Source: Spirulina sp. CCY15215 (GTDB lineage Bacteria; Cyanobacteriota; Cyanobacteriia; Cyanobacteriales; Spirulinaceae). From it: a DNA stretch of 53,706 nt. The notes under the pieces were generated by a model. It had not been told where the DNA came from and ran no database searches. It saw nothing but the letters and a program-made list of their open reading frames with translations. The position numbers and the translations under genes were made by a program. Below, in pieces: positions 42,820-51,744 of the stretch. Position 1 is the stretch's first letter; each line of letters opens with the position of its first letter. Location of the stretch: positions 1 through 53,706 of the forward strand of contig NZ_JACSWA010000425.1 of NCBI RefSeq assembly GCF_016888125.1, written 5' to 3'.

Positions 42820-45032
42820 TAAATCACAAATAAATCAGAAATGACGGACTGTTTTTTGTTTATTTCTTTGCTTCTGCGATCGAAGCTAGATTGATGAGGA
42901 GAAGGAAGCGCAGATAATAGCAGACATTGATAGGCTAACTCTAATTCTCCTGCATTGAGTAACGGTTGTGCCAGCGATCGCAAGATGGGAATCCAAGGTG
43001 CTGAATCAATAACTCGATCTGACTGATCCTTATTTTTTAATCTTACATATTTTTGTAAGATTTTCAACCATTCTCGAACATTAAATTCTTGATTGAGGAA
43101 TAGAGTATAATAGCCTTGCTCTAAATTAATTCTGGCTTTCTCTTCTTTTGTCTCAGCAATAGATTGTAAATTAGCAAAATATTGCTCTAAATCTTCTGAA
43201 TTTTCTAACATTGCTTTACGCCATTTCAACCAGACTCTAAAAAAGCGATCGCTAGTTTCTTTAACTCCTAAGTTGACAATCTCTCGATCATGTACTAAAT
43301 GACACCAATATGCTAGTAATGTAAGATTAAAACAGGAACTAAAAAACTCTAAATCCCCTATAAATAAAGATAAAATCGGTCTGAGAGACTGGGATATTTT
43401 ACTGTTATTTCGATTTGCTAATCGCCATGCAGGTTCAAAACTATAGAGAAGATTTTGCAGATTAAAGCGATCAAGAATCAGGCGATCGCCTTTGATTTCA
43501 AAAAGATAATTATTCCATAGCGATCGCGCTAAATTCTCCTCTAAATATAAACTAGGAATTAACAGATCAAGGAGTAAGGGATTCTCTAAGTTGTTTGTTT
43601 GAGAAACAGTCCTTTTTAAGCGTTCTGCTGCGTGGTGATAAATTGAATAAATCTGCGGATCTGCGGCTAAAAAAGAACAAGAAAACAACAATATTCGCGC
43701 TGTTATTTTCTCGACTTCTAGATCTTGACAAGATGGTGAATTTAAGATATCATTGATTAGTTCTCGCGTTGATGGTGCAATTCCTGAATAAAGAATTAAG
43801 CGAGGATTAATTAATTCATAAAGTAATTGTGCTATTTTCCTTGCTTCTCCAATTGGAAATTGGGGAGAATTAAGCCATTCATTCCAAGGGCGATCGCCAA
43901 TCATCTCGATCCATTCGCGATCGCCAATAGATTCTGATTTTGTCTCAATTATATCTCTAGATTGAACATAAATTTGTGCTTCAATCTCTCCAAAGATGGG
44001 ATCTGTCCAATTTTTCAGATCCTCGAGAGGAAGGCGATCGCTTTGAGTCGGTTGTAATAAAAATTCCACCTGTTTATGTTTTCTGCGTCGAACTTGATAA
44101 GTTAAAATTCCTGCTAGGGAAGGTAAATTAATTTCGCCAGTATATTTAGTTCCTGTTAATGTACGAATCTTATCTTCAACCCGTCCTTTAATTTTAGCAG
44201 TGATACCCCTGCGATCGCATTGACATCCCTCTCGATCTAATTCTAGAATATCCCCGCATTTATAACGAACTAAAGGCATTGTTACATTAAATAAATCCGT
44301 TGTCACTAATTCATCATCAATGATTTCATAGAAACAGCGTTCTTGATCTAAATGTAAGCATCTTTTCTCTGGACAAGTCAACCCCGATATCCCCGTTTCT
44401 TGACAGCCATATTCATTAATAACGGGGGCATTAAAAACCGATTCTAATAAATCTTTTTGATACTCAAATAAACATTCTCCCGTGCAAATAACCGCTTTAA
44501 CCTGCGGGAAATAACGACGATATACATAAGCTGCGATCTCGCATAACTGACTTGGATATCCGCGAATAACTCTAAATCGATTTTGTAGTAAACTTAAAAA
44601 TAACTTGATAAATTCTCGGTCAATTTGACCTATTAAAGAGCCATCCATTAATCGTACTGGAAACAAACGACTCGCAACATTAAGAATAGGAACATTTTCC
44701 TCTATTCCCCACCCAGATAATGTTCTTTGTCTGGCTGAAATTCTGGCATTATTCCACGCTTCTCCCGCAAAATAAACAAAACTTTCTCCTTGACTTCCGC
44801 TAGTCATTCCCCGATAAACAAGATCCGACGCATTTGCTAAAAATAAACTAGGATGTTTGCGAATTTCTTCTCTCTCTAAAGGGCGCAATCTTTGAAAATT
44901 TGCGTGCCAATTCGGTATAATACTACCATTGGGATCGCAAATTTCAGCTTCTCGAAATCGCCCTTGATAGCCAGGAAGTTTAGCCGCAACCTCCAAGACT
45001 CTCTCTATTTTCTGGATCTGAAAATTATTCAT
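42819..45032 (-). CDS. PaaK/CapK-like adenylate-forming enzyme with a large unassigned C-terminus
   Basis: 737 residues from ATG 45032 (a GTG lies one codon earlier). The first 360 or so match the phenylacetate-CoA ligase/CapK superfamily: phosphate loop TSGSQGES (78-85), INEYGCQETG (A5), MPLVRYKCGDI (A7), CQCDRRG and GRVEDKI (A8), so AMP-forming activation of a carboxylic acid is likely. From about residue 385 to the end is mostly helical sequence with no domain I recognise (IYHHAAERLKR, WCHLVHDREIVNLG, LEQGYYTLFL), unlike ordinary PaaK of about 430 residues. Coupling to a GT2 enzyme suggests acyl or amino-acid decoration of a glycan. This is inference. Confidence 0.75.
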   Translation of the reverse strand: MNNFQIQKIERVLEVAAKLPGYQGRFREAEICDPNGSIIPNWHANFQRLRPLEREEIRKHPSLFLANASDLVYRGMTSGSQGESFVYFAGEAWNNARISARQRTLSGWGIEENVPILNVASRLFPVRLMDGSLIGQIDREFIKLFLSLLQNRFRVIRGYPSQLCEIAAYVYRRYFPQVKAVICTGECLFEYQKDLLESVFNAPVINEYGCQETGISGLTCPEKRCLHLDQERCFYEIIDDELVTTDLFNVTMPLVRYKCGDILELDREGCQCDRRGITAKIKGRVEDKIRTLTGTKYTGEINLPSLAGILTYQVRRRKHKQVEFLLQPTQSDRLPLEDLKNWTDPIFGEIEAQIYVQSRDIIETKSESIGDREWIEMIGDRPWNEWLNSPQFPIGEARKIAQLLYELINPRLILYSGIAPSTRELINDILNSPSCQDLEVEKITARILLFSCSFLAADPQIYSIYHHAAERLKRTVSQTNNLENPLLLDLLIPSLYLEENLARSLWNNYLFEIKGDRLILDRFNLQNLLYSFEPAWRLANRNNSKISQSLRPILSLFIGDLEFFSSCFNLTLLAYWCHLVHDREIVNLGVKETSDRFFRVWLKWRKAMLENSEDLEQYFANLQSIAETKEEKARINLEQGYYTLFLNQEFNVREWLKILQKYVRLKNKDQSDRVIDSAPWIPILRSLAQPLLNAGELELAYQCLLLSALPSPHQSSFDRRSKEINKKQSVISDLFVI

Positions 45033-45067
45033 CACAAACTTGACAAGATCGCGAGATTGTGCATTAT

Positions 45068-45751
45068 CTATTCATTATTTTGAATATTGAAGGTAATAAT
45101 ACTATCTTCAAAATCTTTGACGCGATCGGTAAACTCTTCTGTTGGGGTAGAGTAGGTGACAACCCAAAAAATACCGCGATCGAGAATAATGTAAACTAAT
45201 TGTGTAATTTTGGTTTTGCCCGTTTCAATTTTAACAGTAATTCGTCCAGCTTGCCATTTTTTTAAGTCTTGAACATCTTGTGCTAAAATCTCATAACCTA
45301 CTCGTTCTAAATCGTTACTTATCGCTTGCTGAAACTCTTCTAACTTCGTCCCTTGGGGCATCTTTTGAGAAGTTACATTAACATTGGTAACAAATCCACC
45401 TTGGGAATTTTTGTTATCAAAAGCCACTAAAGCAACTAAATCTTTTGTCTCTCTAAGGGCGCTACTGAGATTTTCATATTCTGAACCCGCACCCTCTAAA
45501 TTAACAGCCATTTTTTCAATATCTTTCTGAGGATCTCCTCCTTCGTATCCAGGAGGTAAATACAAAGAAACTCCATCACCTTGTAATTTGCGAAAATCAG
45601 GATTTATTCTCTCTTCTACCGATGTTGCACTAGCTTGATAAGAACTTGTTTGACTGTCTGTTTCCGTTGCATTAGAACTCGGACGATCGCAACCAATTAA
45701 AGGAAACATCAGTAAAAGAACGATCGCAAATCTTCTCAGTTTTTGGCTCAT
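45068..45751 (-). CDS. Lipoprotein of unknown function
   Basis: 227 residues. A lipoprotein signal is clear: positively charged start MSQKLRR, hydrophobic core, lipobox LIGC with the acylated Cys at residue 21, then a Ser/Thr-rich tether (about 25-45). The soluble domain (YLPPGYEGGDPQKD, GFVTNVNVTSQKMPQG, WQAGRITVKIETGKTKITQ, FWVVTYSTPTEEF) is reminiscent of the PsbP/Mog1-like fold but too divergent to assign. A GAGGAAAG site precedes the ATG. It would be anchored on a membrane facing the periplasm or lumen. It lies 52 bases after sfsA on the same strand. Confidence 0.75.
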   Translation of the reverse strand: MSQKLRRFAIVLLLMFPLIGCDRPSSNATETDSQTSSYQASATSVEERINPDFRKLQGDGVSLYLPPGYEGGDPQKDIEKMAVNLEGAGSEYENLSSALRETKDLVALVAFDNKNSQGGFVTNVNVTSQKMPQGTKLEEFQQAISNDLERVGYEILAQDVQDLKKWQAGRITVKIETGKTKITQLVYIILDRGIFWVVTYSTPTEEFTDRVKDFEDSIITFNIQNNE

Positions 45752-45803
45752 CGAAAACTTTCCTCAAGATATTCTGAAAAAAAGCGTTAAGTTTTTTCTT
45801 GCC

Positions 45804-46568
45804 CTATATTACACTCTTTGGGTCACTATCGGCGGGTTGATAGCTCACAAATTCTGCTAAACCCCGAAAGTAAATGCCTTGGGGGGTGATTTCAAAGCGG
45901 TAAGGAAAAACTTCTACCCCCGAGGCGATCGCCTCTCGCAATAACTCTCCATAGACCCGATCCCGGCGATCCCCTGGTGCAAAGCGATCGCAGTCTCCTC
46001 GATTGATAAAATAGAGAATTCCAGCCTTTGTTGTCCCTAATACCCCCATTAATTCTCGCAGGTGTTTTTGTCCGCGAGTGGTGACGGTATCGGGAAATAA
46101 AGCAATATTTCCTTGGGACCAAGTTGCGCTTTTCACCTCAAGAAAATAGCCCGTAGAAGTTGCGCGATCGCTAAGAAAAAAATCAATACGACTCTTTTTT
46201 TCTCTACCGCAAGGAACTTCAGAACGAATTGTATCGTAATGTTGTGCGAGTTCGGGTAATAATTTTTGTTCTAAGGCTAGTTTAATAACCCGATTAGGTA
46301 TAGCAGTATTAACTCCAACCCATGTCGGTTGTGTTTCCGCATTAACGCAAATCATTTCCCAAGTATAAGGAAGTTTCCGTTTAGGATTATTGCTGCGAGA
46401 AACCTGTACAAAACTACCTGGATCGTGAAGTCCAATCATGGGTCCAGTATTAGCACAATGGGCGGTAATTATCTCACCAGATTCTAGTTCGATATCGGCT
46501 AAAAATCTTTTGTAGCGTTTAATAAGAATACCAGATTTGAGAGGAGGATATGGGTAGATTAAAGTCAT
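45804..46568 (-). CDS. sfsA: SfsA-family DNA/RNA nuclease
   Basis: 254 residues. The family pattern is continuous: RYKRFLADIELESGEI, HCANTGPMIGL, VGVNTAIPN, the nuclease-like SRIDFFLSD...YFLEVKSATW (PD-(D/E)xK-type Asp and Glu-x-Lys), PDTVTTRGQKHLREL and DRFAPGD. SfsA was first described as a sugar-fermentation regulator that binds DNA and is now regarded as a nuclease. It is cytosolic. It lies 15 bases after the PspA/IM30 gene on the same strand, which suggests one transcript. Confidence 0.93.
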   Translation of the reverse strand: MTLIYPYPPLKSGILIKRYKRFLADIELESGEIITAHCANTGPMIGLHDPGSFVQVSRSNNPKRKLPYTWEMICVNAETQPTWVGVNTAIPNRVIKLALEQKLLPELAQHYDTIRSEVPCGREKKSRIDFFLSDRATSTGYFLEVKSATWSQGNIALFPDTVTTRGQKHLRELMGVLGTTKAGILYFINRGDCDRFAPGDRRDRVYGELLREAIASGVEVFPYRFEITPQGIYFRGLAEFVSYQPADSDPKSVI

Positions 46569-46583
46569 TAATTCAGTGATCGG

Positions 46584-47246
46584 TTACTGATTATTAATTT
46601 GTCGGCGGAGTTGAGCTAATTCAGCTTCTATAATTGCAGAGGTTTCTAAGTTTGCAAATTTCCCTTCGAGAGAATCATTTCTGAGTTGGGAGGCTAATTC
46701 TGCGCGGGCTTCTAAAGTTTGTACTTTTTCTTCAACGCGATCGATAAGATTAAGGGTACTTTTGCCCACCCCTTTTTCTAAAAGTTCGTGTAAGCGACGG
46801 GTTGCTTCTGCGGAAGTAGCTCGAGCGAGATACATATCTTTTTGTATTTTAACATGAGCGAGCTTACCTTCAAGAAGGCGTAAATCTTGTTTGAGTTTGA
46901 CAATAATTGCATTTTGCTGCTCAATGTGACTGTGAAGAAGAGTAGCATTATCCCGATAGGTTTTGCGACGGTTGAGGGCATCTCTGGCGATCGCCTCTTC
47001 CCCTCCTTTAAGGGCAATATGGGCGCGTCGATACCAATCTTCGGCAGCAACTCGGTTTTGCATAACTTGGCGTTCTGTGCGCTTCTGAGTGGCGATCGCG
47101 TGGGCAACAGCTTGACGCATTTTTACCAATTCTTGCTGCATCTCATCCACTGTATTCTCCAAAGTTAGTACAGGATCTTCAGTAGCACTTACCCAACTAT
47201 TCACATTTGACTGTACAACGCGCCAGACGCGATCAAACAATTCCAT
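46584..47246 (-). CDS. pspA: PspA/IM30 (Vipp1) family membrane-remodelling protein
   Basis: 220 residues with the family start MELFDRVWRVVQSNVNSWV (amphipathic helix), LENTVDEMQQELVKMRQAVA and long uninterrupted coiled coils to the end (EAELAQLRRQI). PspA/IM30 proteins are ESCRT-III relatives that form rings or rods, bind stressed membranes and, as Vipp1, support thylakoid biogenesis. The basic C-terminal extension that marks Vipp1 is absent: the protein stops at about residue 220. It is therefore more likely the PspA-type paralogue. It lies 24 bases downstream of a DMT transporter gene and 15 upstream of sfsA. Confidence 0.9.
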   Translation of the reverse strand: MELFDRVWRVVQSNVNSWVSATEDPVLTLENTVDEMQQELVKMRQAVAHAIATQKRTERQVMQNRVAAEDWYRRAHIALKGGEEAIARDALNRRKTYRDNATLLHSHIEQQNAIIVKLKQDLRLLEGKLAHVKIQKDMYLARATSAEATRRLHELLEKGVGKSTLNLIDRVEEKVQTLEARAELASQLRNDSLEGKFANLETSAIIEAELAQLRRQINNQ

Positions 47247-47270
47247 GATTTTGTCGCTATTTTCCCCATT

Positions 47271-48269
47271 TTATCGTATTACCGGAAGAGAGGGGAAGAG
47301 GTAGCGATCGCGAAAATTCTGCCAAATGCGATCGAGGCGATCGCGTTGATTAATTAGGTAAATACTAACAAGAGTTAAGGTGACTCCTACCCATTCGAGA
47401 GGACTGAGAATTTCCGCAAGGAAAATATTACCGAAAATCAGAGCAAAAATTGGGGTTAGGAAAGTTAGAGAGGTAAAACTGGTGAGATTGCCTTTGGAAG
47501 CGATATAGAAAAATAAAGCATAGGCGATCGCGCTACCAAATACCGTCGAATAGGCCAAGGCCAGCCAGCCATTACCATCAATATTAACCCATTGATTTTG
47601 CTCCCAGAATGCTGACATAGCAAACAGTGGTAAACCCCCTAAAATCATGTGCCATCCCGTCGCTACCACCGGATCGGCATGGCGACTGACATAACGAATG
47701 CTAATAGTTCCCAAAGCCATTGAGAGGGAAGCACAAAGCATCAACCATTCTCCATTGTTAAATAAGTTCCCTCCATTGGCGAAACCGGAGAAAGAAAAAT
47801 GGGTTAATCCCTCAATAATCCATTCATCGGGTAAACCCAAAAAACCAATGCCAATAACACCGATCGCCAATCCGAGAAAACCCCAAAACCCGATCGCTTC
47901 TGCAAATAACCAACTCGAAAGTAAGGCGATCGCGATGGGTTGGGAGTCAATAAGGGTAGACCCCAAACCCGCGCTAGTTCTCATTAGTCCCTCAGCCAGA
48001 AAGCCTTGAAACATTAACCCATCCAAGAGGGCAAAAATACCAATCCACCCCCAAGCCCGCCATGTTTTCGGTTGTGGAAGTTTGAAAATTGCAGCTACGG
48101 CTAAAATTAAGATTCCGGCGGGGAGAAGGCGAAAACCGGCCATAAACAAGGGCGTTGAGTCAGCAATAACGCCTTTCATGGCGACCATTGCTGTCCCCCA
48201 CAGGAAAAACGGGGATATGAGAATCAGGGGAGTTAGAAAGGGGTTTTGGGTACTGGATTGGGCTTGCAT
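47271..48269 (-). CDS. EamA/DMT-superfamily permease
   Basis: 332 residues with ten predicted membrane helices in two EamA repeats (about 12-150 and 175-315). Recognisable segments are FFLWGTAMVAMKGV at the first helix, ALLSSWLFAEAIGF near the end of the first repeat, VFGSAIAYALFFYIASKG in the second, and FLTPIFALIFGNIFLAEIL. DMT carriers export or import metabolites and amino acids, and the substrate cannot be inferred. The C-terminus is cytosolic and basic (RDRLDRIWQNFRDR). It may head a minus-strand transcript with the pspA-type gene and sfsA. Confidence 0.9.
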   Translation of the reverse strand: MQAQSSTQNPFLTPLILISPFFLWGTAMVAMKGVIADSTPLFMAGFRLLPAGILILAVAAIFKLPQPKTWRAWGWIGIFALLDGLMFQGFLAEGLMRTSAGLGSTLIDSQPIAIALLSSWLFAEAIGFWGFLGLAIGVIGIGFLGLPDEWIIEGLTHFSFSGFANGGNLFNNGEWLMLCASLSMALGTISIRYVSRHADPVVATGWHMILGGLPLFAMSAFWEQNQWVNIDGNGWLALAYSTVFGSAIAYALFFYIASKGNLTSFTSLTFLTPIFALIFGNIFLAEILSPLEWVGVTLTLVSIYLINQRDRLDRIWQNFRDRYLFPSLPVIR

Positions 48270-48382
48270 CGAAGGACGATTGAGTTTCTTTGCTCCATTG
48301 TAAGCAAATATTGAGTTTTGTTACAGTCCTGAGACTATTATCCAACTACTTATCAAATCATCTACATCACTTTATTTTACTC

Positions 48383-50875
48383 GTGAAAGTCATTCAACCC
48401 CTGCGATCGCTCTCTCGCATCATCTGGGTTTCCAGTTGTTCTATTGTCGCGTCAAGCACTGTGGTGACGGGGCTATTTTGGGGACTCCAAGAATTGGGGG
48501 CGATCGAACCTTTAGATTTAGCAGTTTTCGATCGCTTTGTCCAACTGCAAGGGGATGCACCTCCCGATCCGCGTTTGTTGGCGATCGCCATTACTGAAGA
48601 AGACTTGCACCGCTATGGCTGGCCGCTATCCGATGCCATTCTCGCCCAAACCCTCCAGAAATTACAATCCTATCAACCTCGAGTCATCGGGCTCGATCTT
48701 TACCGAGATATCCCCAAACCACCTGGAGAAAAAGCCCTCGTCAAGCAATTACAAGCAGAAAATATCATCGCCATTACAGAAATTGTTAGCAATATTCCCC
48801 CTCCTCCCCCTGTAGAAAATGAAAGAGTCGGATTTAATGATTTTGCCCTCGATCGCGATGGAATCCTCCGTCGCAACCTTCTCTTTGTGGCGGGAAAAGA
48901 ACGAGATTACTATTCCTTTGCCTTGCGAGTCAGTTTAGCCTACGGTCGCAAAGAAGGCATTTCCTTTCGCTACAATACTCGCTCTTTATTTCTTGGAGAA
49001 ACAGAATTAGTCGCGCTACAGTTCAATTCTGGGGGCTATCAAACCGCAGATACGCGGGGATATCAGATCTTAATGAAGTATTGTAGCCGCAGCAATATTA
49101 TCGAGTCAATCGGGCTGAAACAATTCCTAGAAGGGGATATCCCTCCTGAAGCAGTGCGGGACAAAATTGTTCTTATTGGTACCGTCGCCCCTAGTTTAAA
49201 AGATTTAATCTTAACTCCCTATAGCGGCGCTCGTCAAAAAAATGCCTTTCAAATGTCAGGAGTTATCGTTCATGCACAAATGATCCGTCAGCTTTTGGGA
49301 ATTATCTCGGGAGAAAATCGGCAATTTTCCTTTTGGTCTCAAGGAAGCGAGCTTCTCTGGCTCTGGGTTTGGGCGCTTGTTGGGGGGATTTGCGTCTGGA
49401 GTTTAAAACATCCTCTCGCTTTTAGTTTGACGGGGATTTTAGGAATAGGGGCGATCGCGGGAGTGGGATGGCTTCTTTTAGCTCATCTGGTTTGGATTCC
49501 CATCGTAGAACCCGCATTAGCCTTTACCGTCGCTAGTGGCTTGGCCGTAACCCATCGCTTGCTTTATACTACCACCCGCGATCCCTTTACGGGTTTGCTC
49601 AATCGGGAATCTTTAGTGAGTTATATTAAGCGATCGCTGTCCAAAATTCGTCGCCGTCGCCTTCCTTCCCGCCTCGGGGTGATGTTTTTACAATGCGATC
49701 GCCTGCAACTGATTCAGGAAAATTGGGGAAAGGCGATCGGCGATCGCTTTTTCCTAACTTTAGTGAAAAAAATGCGAAAAAATATCCCCCATTCTGCCAA
49801 ACTTGCCAGGGTGAGCGAAAGCGAATTTGCCCTTGTTCTTAACTTACCTCCCGAGGCTCTCACCACTTTAGCCGATCGCCTACAAAACATCCTAGAAGAA
49901 CCTTTTTCCATCGAAAGCAAACAAATTGTTACTAAAGTAAATATCGGCATTGCTACAACCCAAGAAAGGCATCTCCACACCCCCGAAAACTTACTGAGAG
50001 ATGCCAATACAGCCATGTTTCGCGCAAAAGCCCTAGGAAAAACCCATTCCGTCTTTGCCACAGGAATGTTTGAAGAAGCTGTAGCACAATTCGCCCTTGA
50101 AAATGAATTGCGACAGGGAATTACCAAGGAAGAATTTGTACTTTATTATCAACCCATTGTTGCCTTAAAAACAGGGAAAATTATGGGTTTTGAAGCCCTG
50201 ATACGCTGGCAACATCCCGATAAAGGTTTTATCTCACCTTTTATGTTTATTCCTCTCGCAGAAGAAACCGGACTCATTATTCCCTTGGGAGAATGGATTT
50301 TTCAGGCAGCGTGTCGCCAGGCTCGTCAATGGCAAGAGGAATTTGGCGATCGCGATTTAATATTAAGTATCAATCTCTCCGGTCGTCAATTTGAGCAACC
50401 AGACTTAATCGAGATGTTAGCAAAAATCATTAAAGATACAGGAGTAGGAGAACATATTCTCAAAGTCGAAATTACCGAAAGTATGGTCATGGATAATGTG
50501 GAGAAGGCGATCGATCTAATGCTGCAAATTAAATCTCTTGGTTGCAAACTCAGCATGGATGATTTTGGCACCGGATACTCGTCTTTAAGCCAACTTCGGC
50601 GCTTTCCCGTCGATACTCTCAAAGTTGACAAGTCTTTTGTACAGAAAATGGGGGAAAGTCGCGAAGATTACGAAATTGTTCGCATGATTATTAACCTCGG
50701 TCATATTTTGGGTATGGATATCATTGCGGAAGGGGTTGAAACCCAAGAAGATGCAGAAAAATTAAGCACTTTAGAATGTGAATTTGGCCAGGGGTATTTG
50801 TGGGCTAAACCCTTACCCGTAGAAGAAGCAACAGCATTATTACAAGGAGAAAATGCGAGGGAATTAACTGAGTAA
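48383..50875 (+). CDS. CHASE2-degenerate GGDEF-EAL protein, probable c-di-GMP phosphodiesterase
   Basis: 830 residues if translation starts at GTG 48383. The frame is open to TTG 48290 and no ATG is suitable. One N-terminal membrane helix, an extracytoplasmic CHASE2 sensor (AVFDRFVQLQGDAPPDPRLLAIAI to IPPEAVRDKIVLIG), then three helices lead to a GGDEF domain whose signature has decayed to S-E-S-E-F and lacks the RxxD inhibitory site. The EAL domain has FEALIRW, NLSGRQF, DDFGTGYSS and LKVDKSFV, so its metal ligands appear intact. The protein should degrade c-di-GMP in response to an external signal, with the GGDEF acting as a regulatory module. No neighbouring partner is visible. Confidence 0.9.
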   Translation: MKVIQPLRSLSRIIWVSSCSIVASSTVVTGLFWGLQELGAIEPLDLAVFDRFVQLQGDAPPDPRLLAIAITEEDLHRYGWPLSDAILAQTLQKLQSYQPRVIGLDLYRDIPKPPGEKALVKQLQAENIIAITEIVSNIPPPPPVENERVGFNDFALDRDGILRRNLLFVAGKERDYYSFALRVSLAYGRKEGISFRYNTRSLFLGETELVALQFNSGGYQTADTRGYQILMKYCSRSNIIESIGLKQFLEGDIPPEAVRDKIVLIGTVAPSLKDLILTPYSGARQKNAFQMSGVIVHAQMIRQLLGIISGENRQFSFWSQGSELLWLWVWALVGGICVWSLKHPLAFSLTGILGIGAIAGVGWLLLAHLVWIPIVEPALAFTVASGLAVTHRLLYTTTRDPFTGLLNRESLVSYIKRSLSKIRRRRLPSRLGVMFLQCDRLQLIQENWGKAIGDRFFLTLVKKMRKNIPHSAKLARVSESEFALVLNLPPEALTTLADRLQNILEEPFSIESKQIVTKVNIGIATTQERHLHTPENLLRDANTAMFRAKALGKTHSVFATGMFEEAVAQFALENELRQGITKEEFVLYYQPIVALKTGKIMGFEALIRWQHPDKGFISPFMFIPLAEETGLIIPLGEWIFQAACRQARQWQEEFGDRDLILSINLSGRQFEQPDLIEMLAKIIKDTGVGEHILKVEITESMVMDNVEKAIDLMLQIKSLGCKLSMDDFGTGYSSLSQLRRFPVDTLKVDKSFVQKMGESREDYEIVRMIINLGHILGMDIIAEGVETQEDAEKLSTLECEFGQGYLWAKPLPVEEATALLQGENARELTE

Positions 50876-50985
50876 AGTCGAATCAAGTCTCGCCATAATT
50901 TGCGATCGAGAGAGTACATGATTTTCAAGCATAACTCTCTTAAAATTGTTATTATTAGTGAAGATACACACAGGAGTTTAGATTC

Positions 50986-51249
50986 ATGCCAGTTTTAGAT
51001 TTAACAATCGAACAGGTGATCGAGTTGGTCAAACAACTCCCAGCCGAAGAAAAAAAAGCAGTTTTGGAAGCACTTCAGGAGAATCAACCAGAAGAAACAG
51101 AACATCCTTGGATGAAGATTGCTGGAAAATATGCAGACGATCCTCAATTTGATGAAATGTTGGCGTATATTGAAGAAGATCGTCGCCAGTTAGATGCAGA
51201 GATGGAAGAATATTATCAAAAAATGGACGCTGAAGAGGCAAAAAAATGA
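50986..51249 (+). CDS. Antitoxin of a type II module (predicted)
   Basis: 87 residues, acidic and helical. The N-terminus LTIEQVIELVKQLPAEEKKAVLEAL forms an amphipathic helix common among cyanobacterial antitoxin partners. The C-terminal half (HPWMKIAGKYADDPQFDEML, then a very acidic coil) would wrap the toxin. The gene overlaps the following PIN gene by four bases (ATGA), typical of antitoxin-first modules. A good AGGAG lies nine bases before the ATG. No DNA-binding fold can be assigned by eye, so its identity rests on its partner. Confidence 0.75.
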   Translation: MPVLDLTIEQVIELVKQLPAEEKKAVLEALQENQPEETEHPWMKIAGKYADDPQFDEMLAYIEEDRRQLDAEMEEYYQKMDAEEAKK

Positions 51250-51668
51250 CAATATGGATACTTGATACAGACCACTATTCTTTGTTAGAAAGAGGAAATT
51301 CTAATGTTACGAGACGGATTTCTACACTCGAAGCAAAATTCATTTTTCTAACAATTATTTCAGCCGAAGAGCAAATTAGAGGACGGCTGAATATTATCAG
51401 ACGGGCATCATCTTCTGAAGAGGTTATTGTTGCTTATCGGCGATTGCGAACCTTATTGGACGATCTTAAAAATATTAACTTACTAGATTTTTCGATGGAA
51501 GCTGCAATAATTTATAATAATTTAGTTCGGCAAAAAATTCGTATCGGAACGAGAGATTTAAGAATTGCTGCGATCGCCCTTTCTGTTAAAGGTATCGTCG
51601 TCACGCGCAACCGTCGCGATTTTGAGAAAGTGCCGGGATTAGCATTACAAGATTGGACGGTAGAATGA
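51246..51668 (+). CDS. PIN-domain (VapC-like) toxin ribonuclease
   Basis: 140 residues. The PIN acidic quartet is visible: Asp7 in WILDTDH, Glu42 in SAEEQIRG, Asp104 in GTRDLRIAAIAL and Asp125 in TRNRRDFEKVPGL. VapC-type toxins are Mg-dependent RNases that cut tRNA or rRNA when the antitoxin is degraded. Length and the IGTxDLxIAAIAL stretch are standard for the family. It is translationally coupled to the upstream antitoxin. A HIP1 octamer inside the gene suggests it is not a very recent import. Confidence 0.9.
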   Translation: MTIWILDTDHYSLLERGNSNVTRRISTLEAKFIFLTIISAEEQIRGRLNIIRRASSSEEVIVAYRRLRTLLDDLKNINLLDFSMEAAIIYNNLVRQKIRIGTRDLRIAAIALSVKGIVVTRNRRDFEKVPGLALQDWTVE

Positions 51669-51691
51669 AGAAGGTAAATAATGAAACCGAT

Positions 51692-51726
51692 AAAAATAGA
51701 GAGATAATTTATATTTACCTCTCTAT
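51692..51726 (-). terminator. Rho-independent terminator of the SLH gene
   Basis: On the minus strand an eight-base stem ATAGAGAG/CTCTCTAT encloses a 15-base loop and is followed at once by TTTTTA, about 20 bases after the SLH stop codon. The stem may also serve the convergent PIN gene, which lacks a T-run on its side. Confidence 0.65.
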
Positions 51727-51744
51727 CTTATAATAGCTCTGGAA

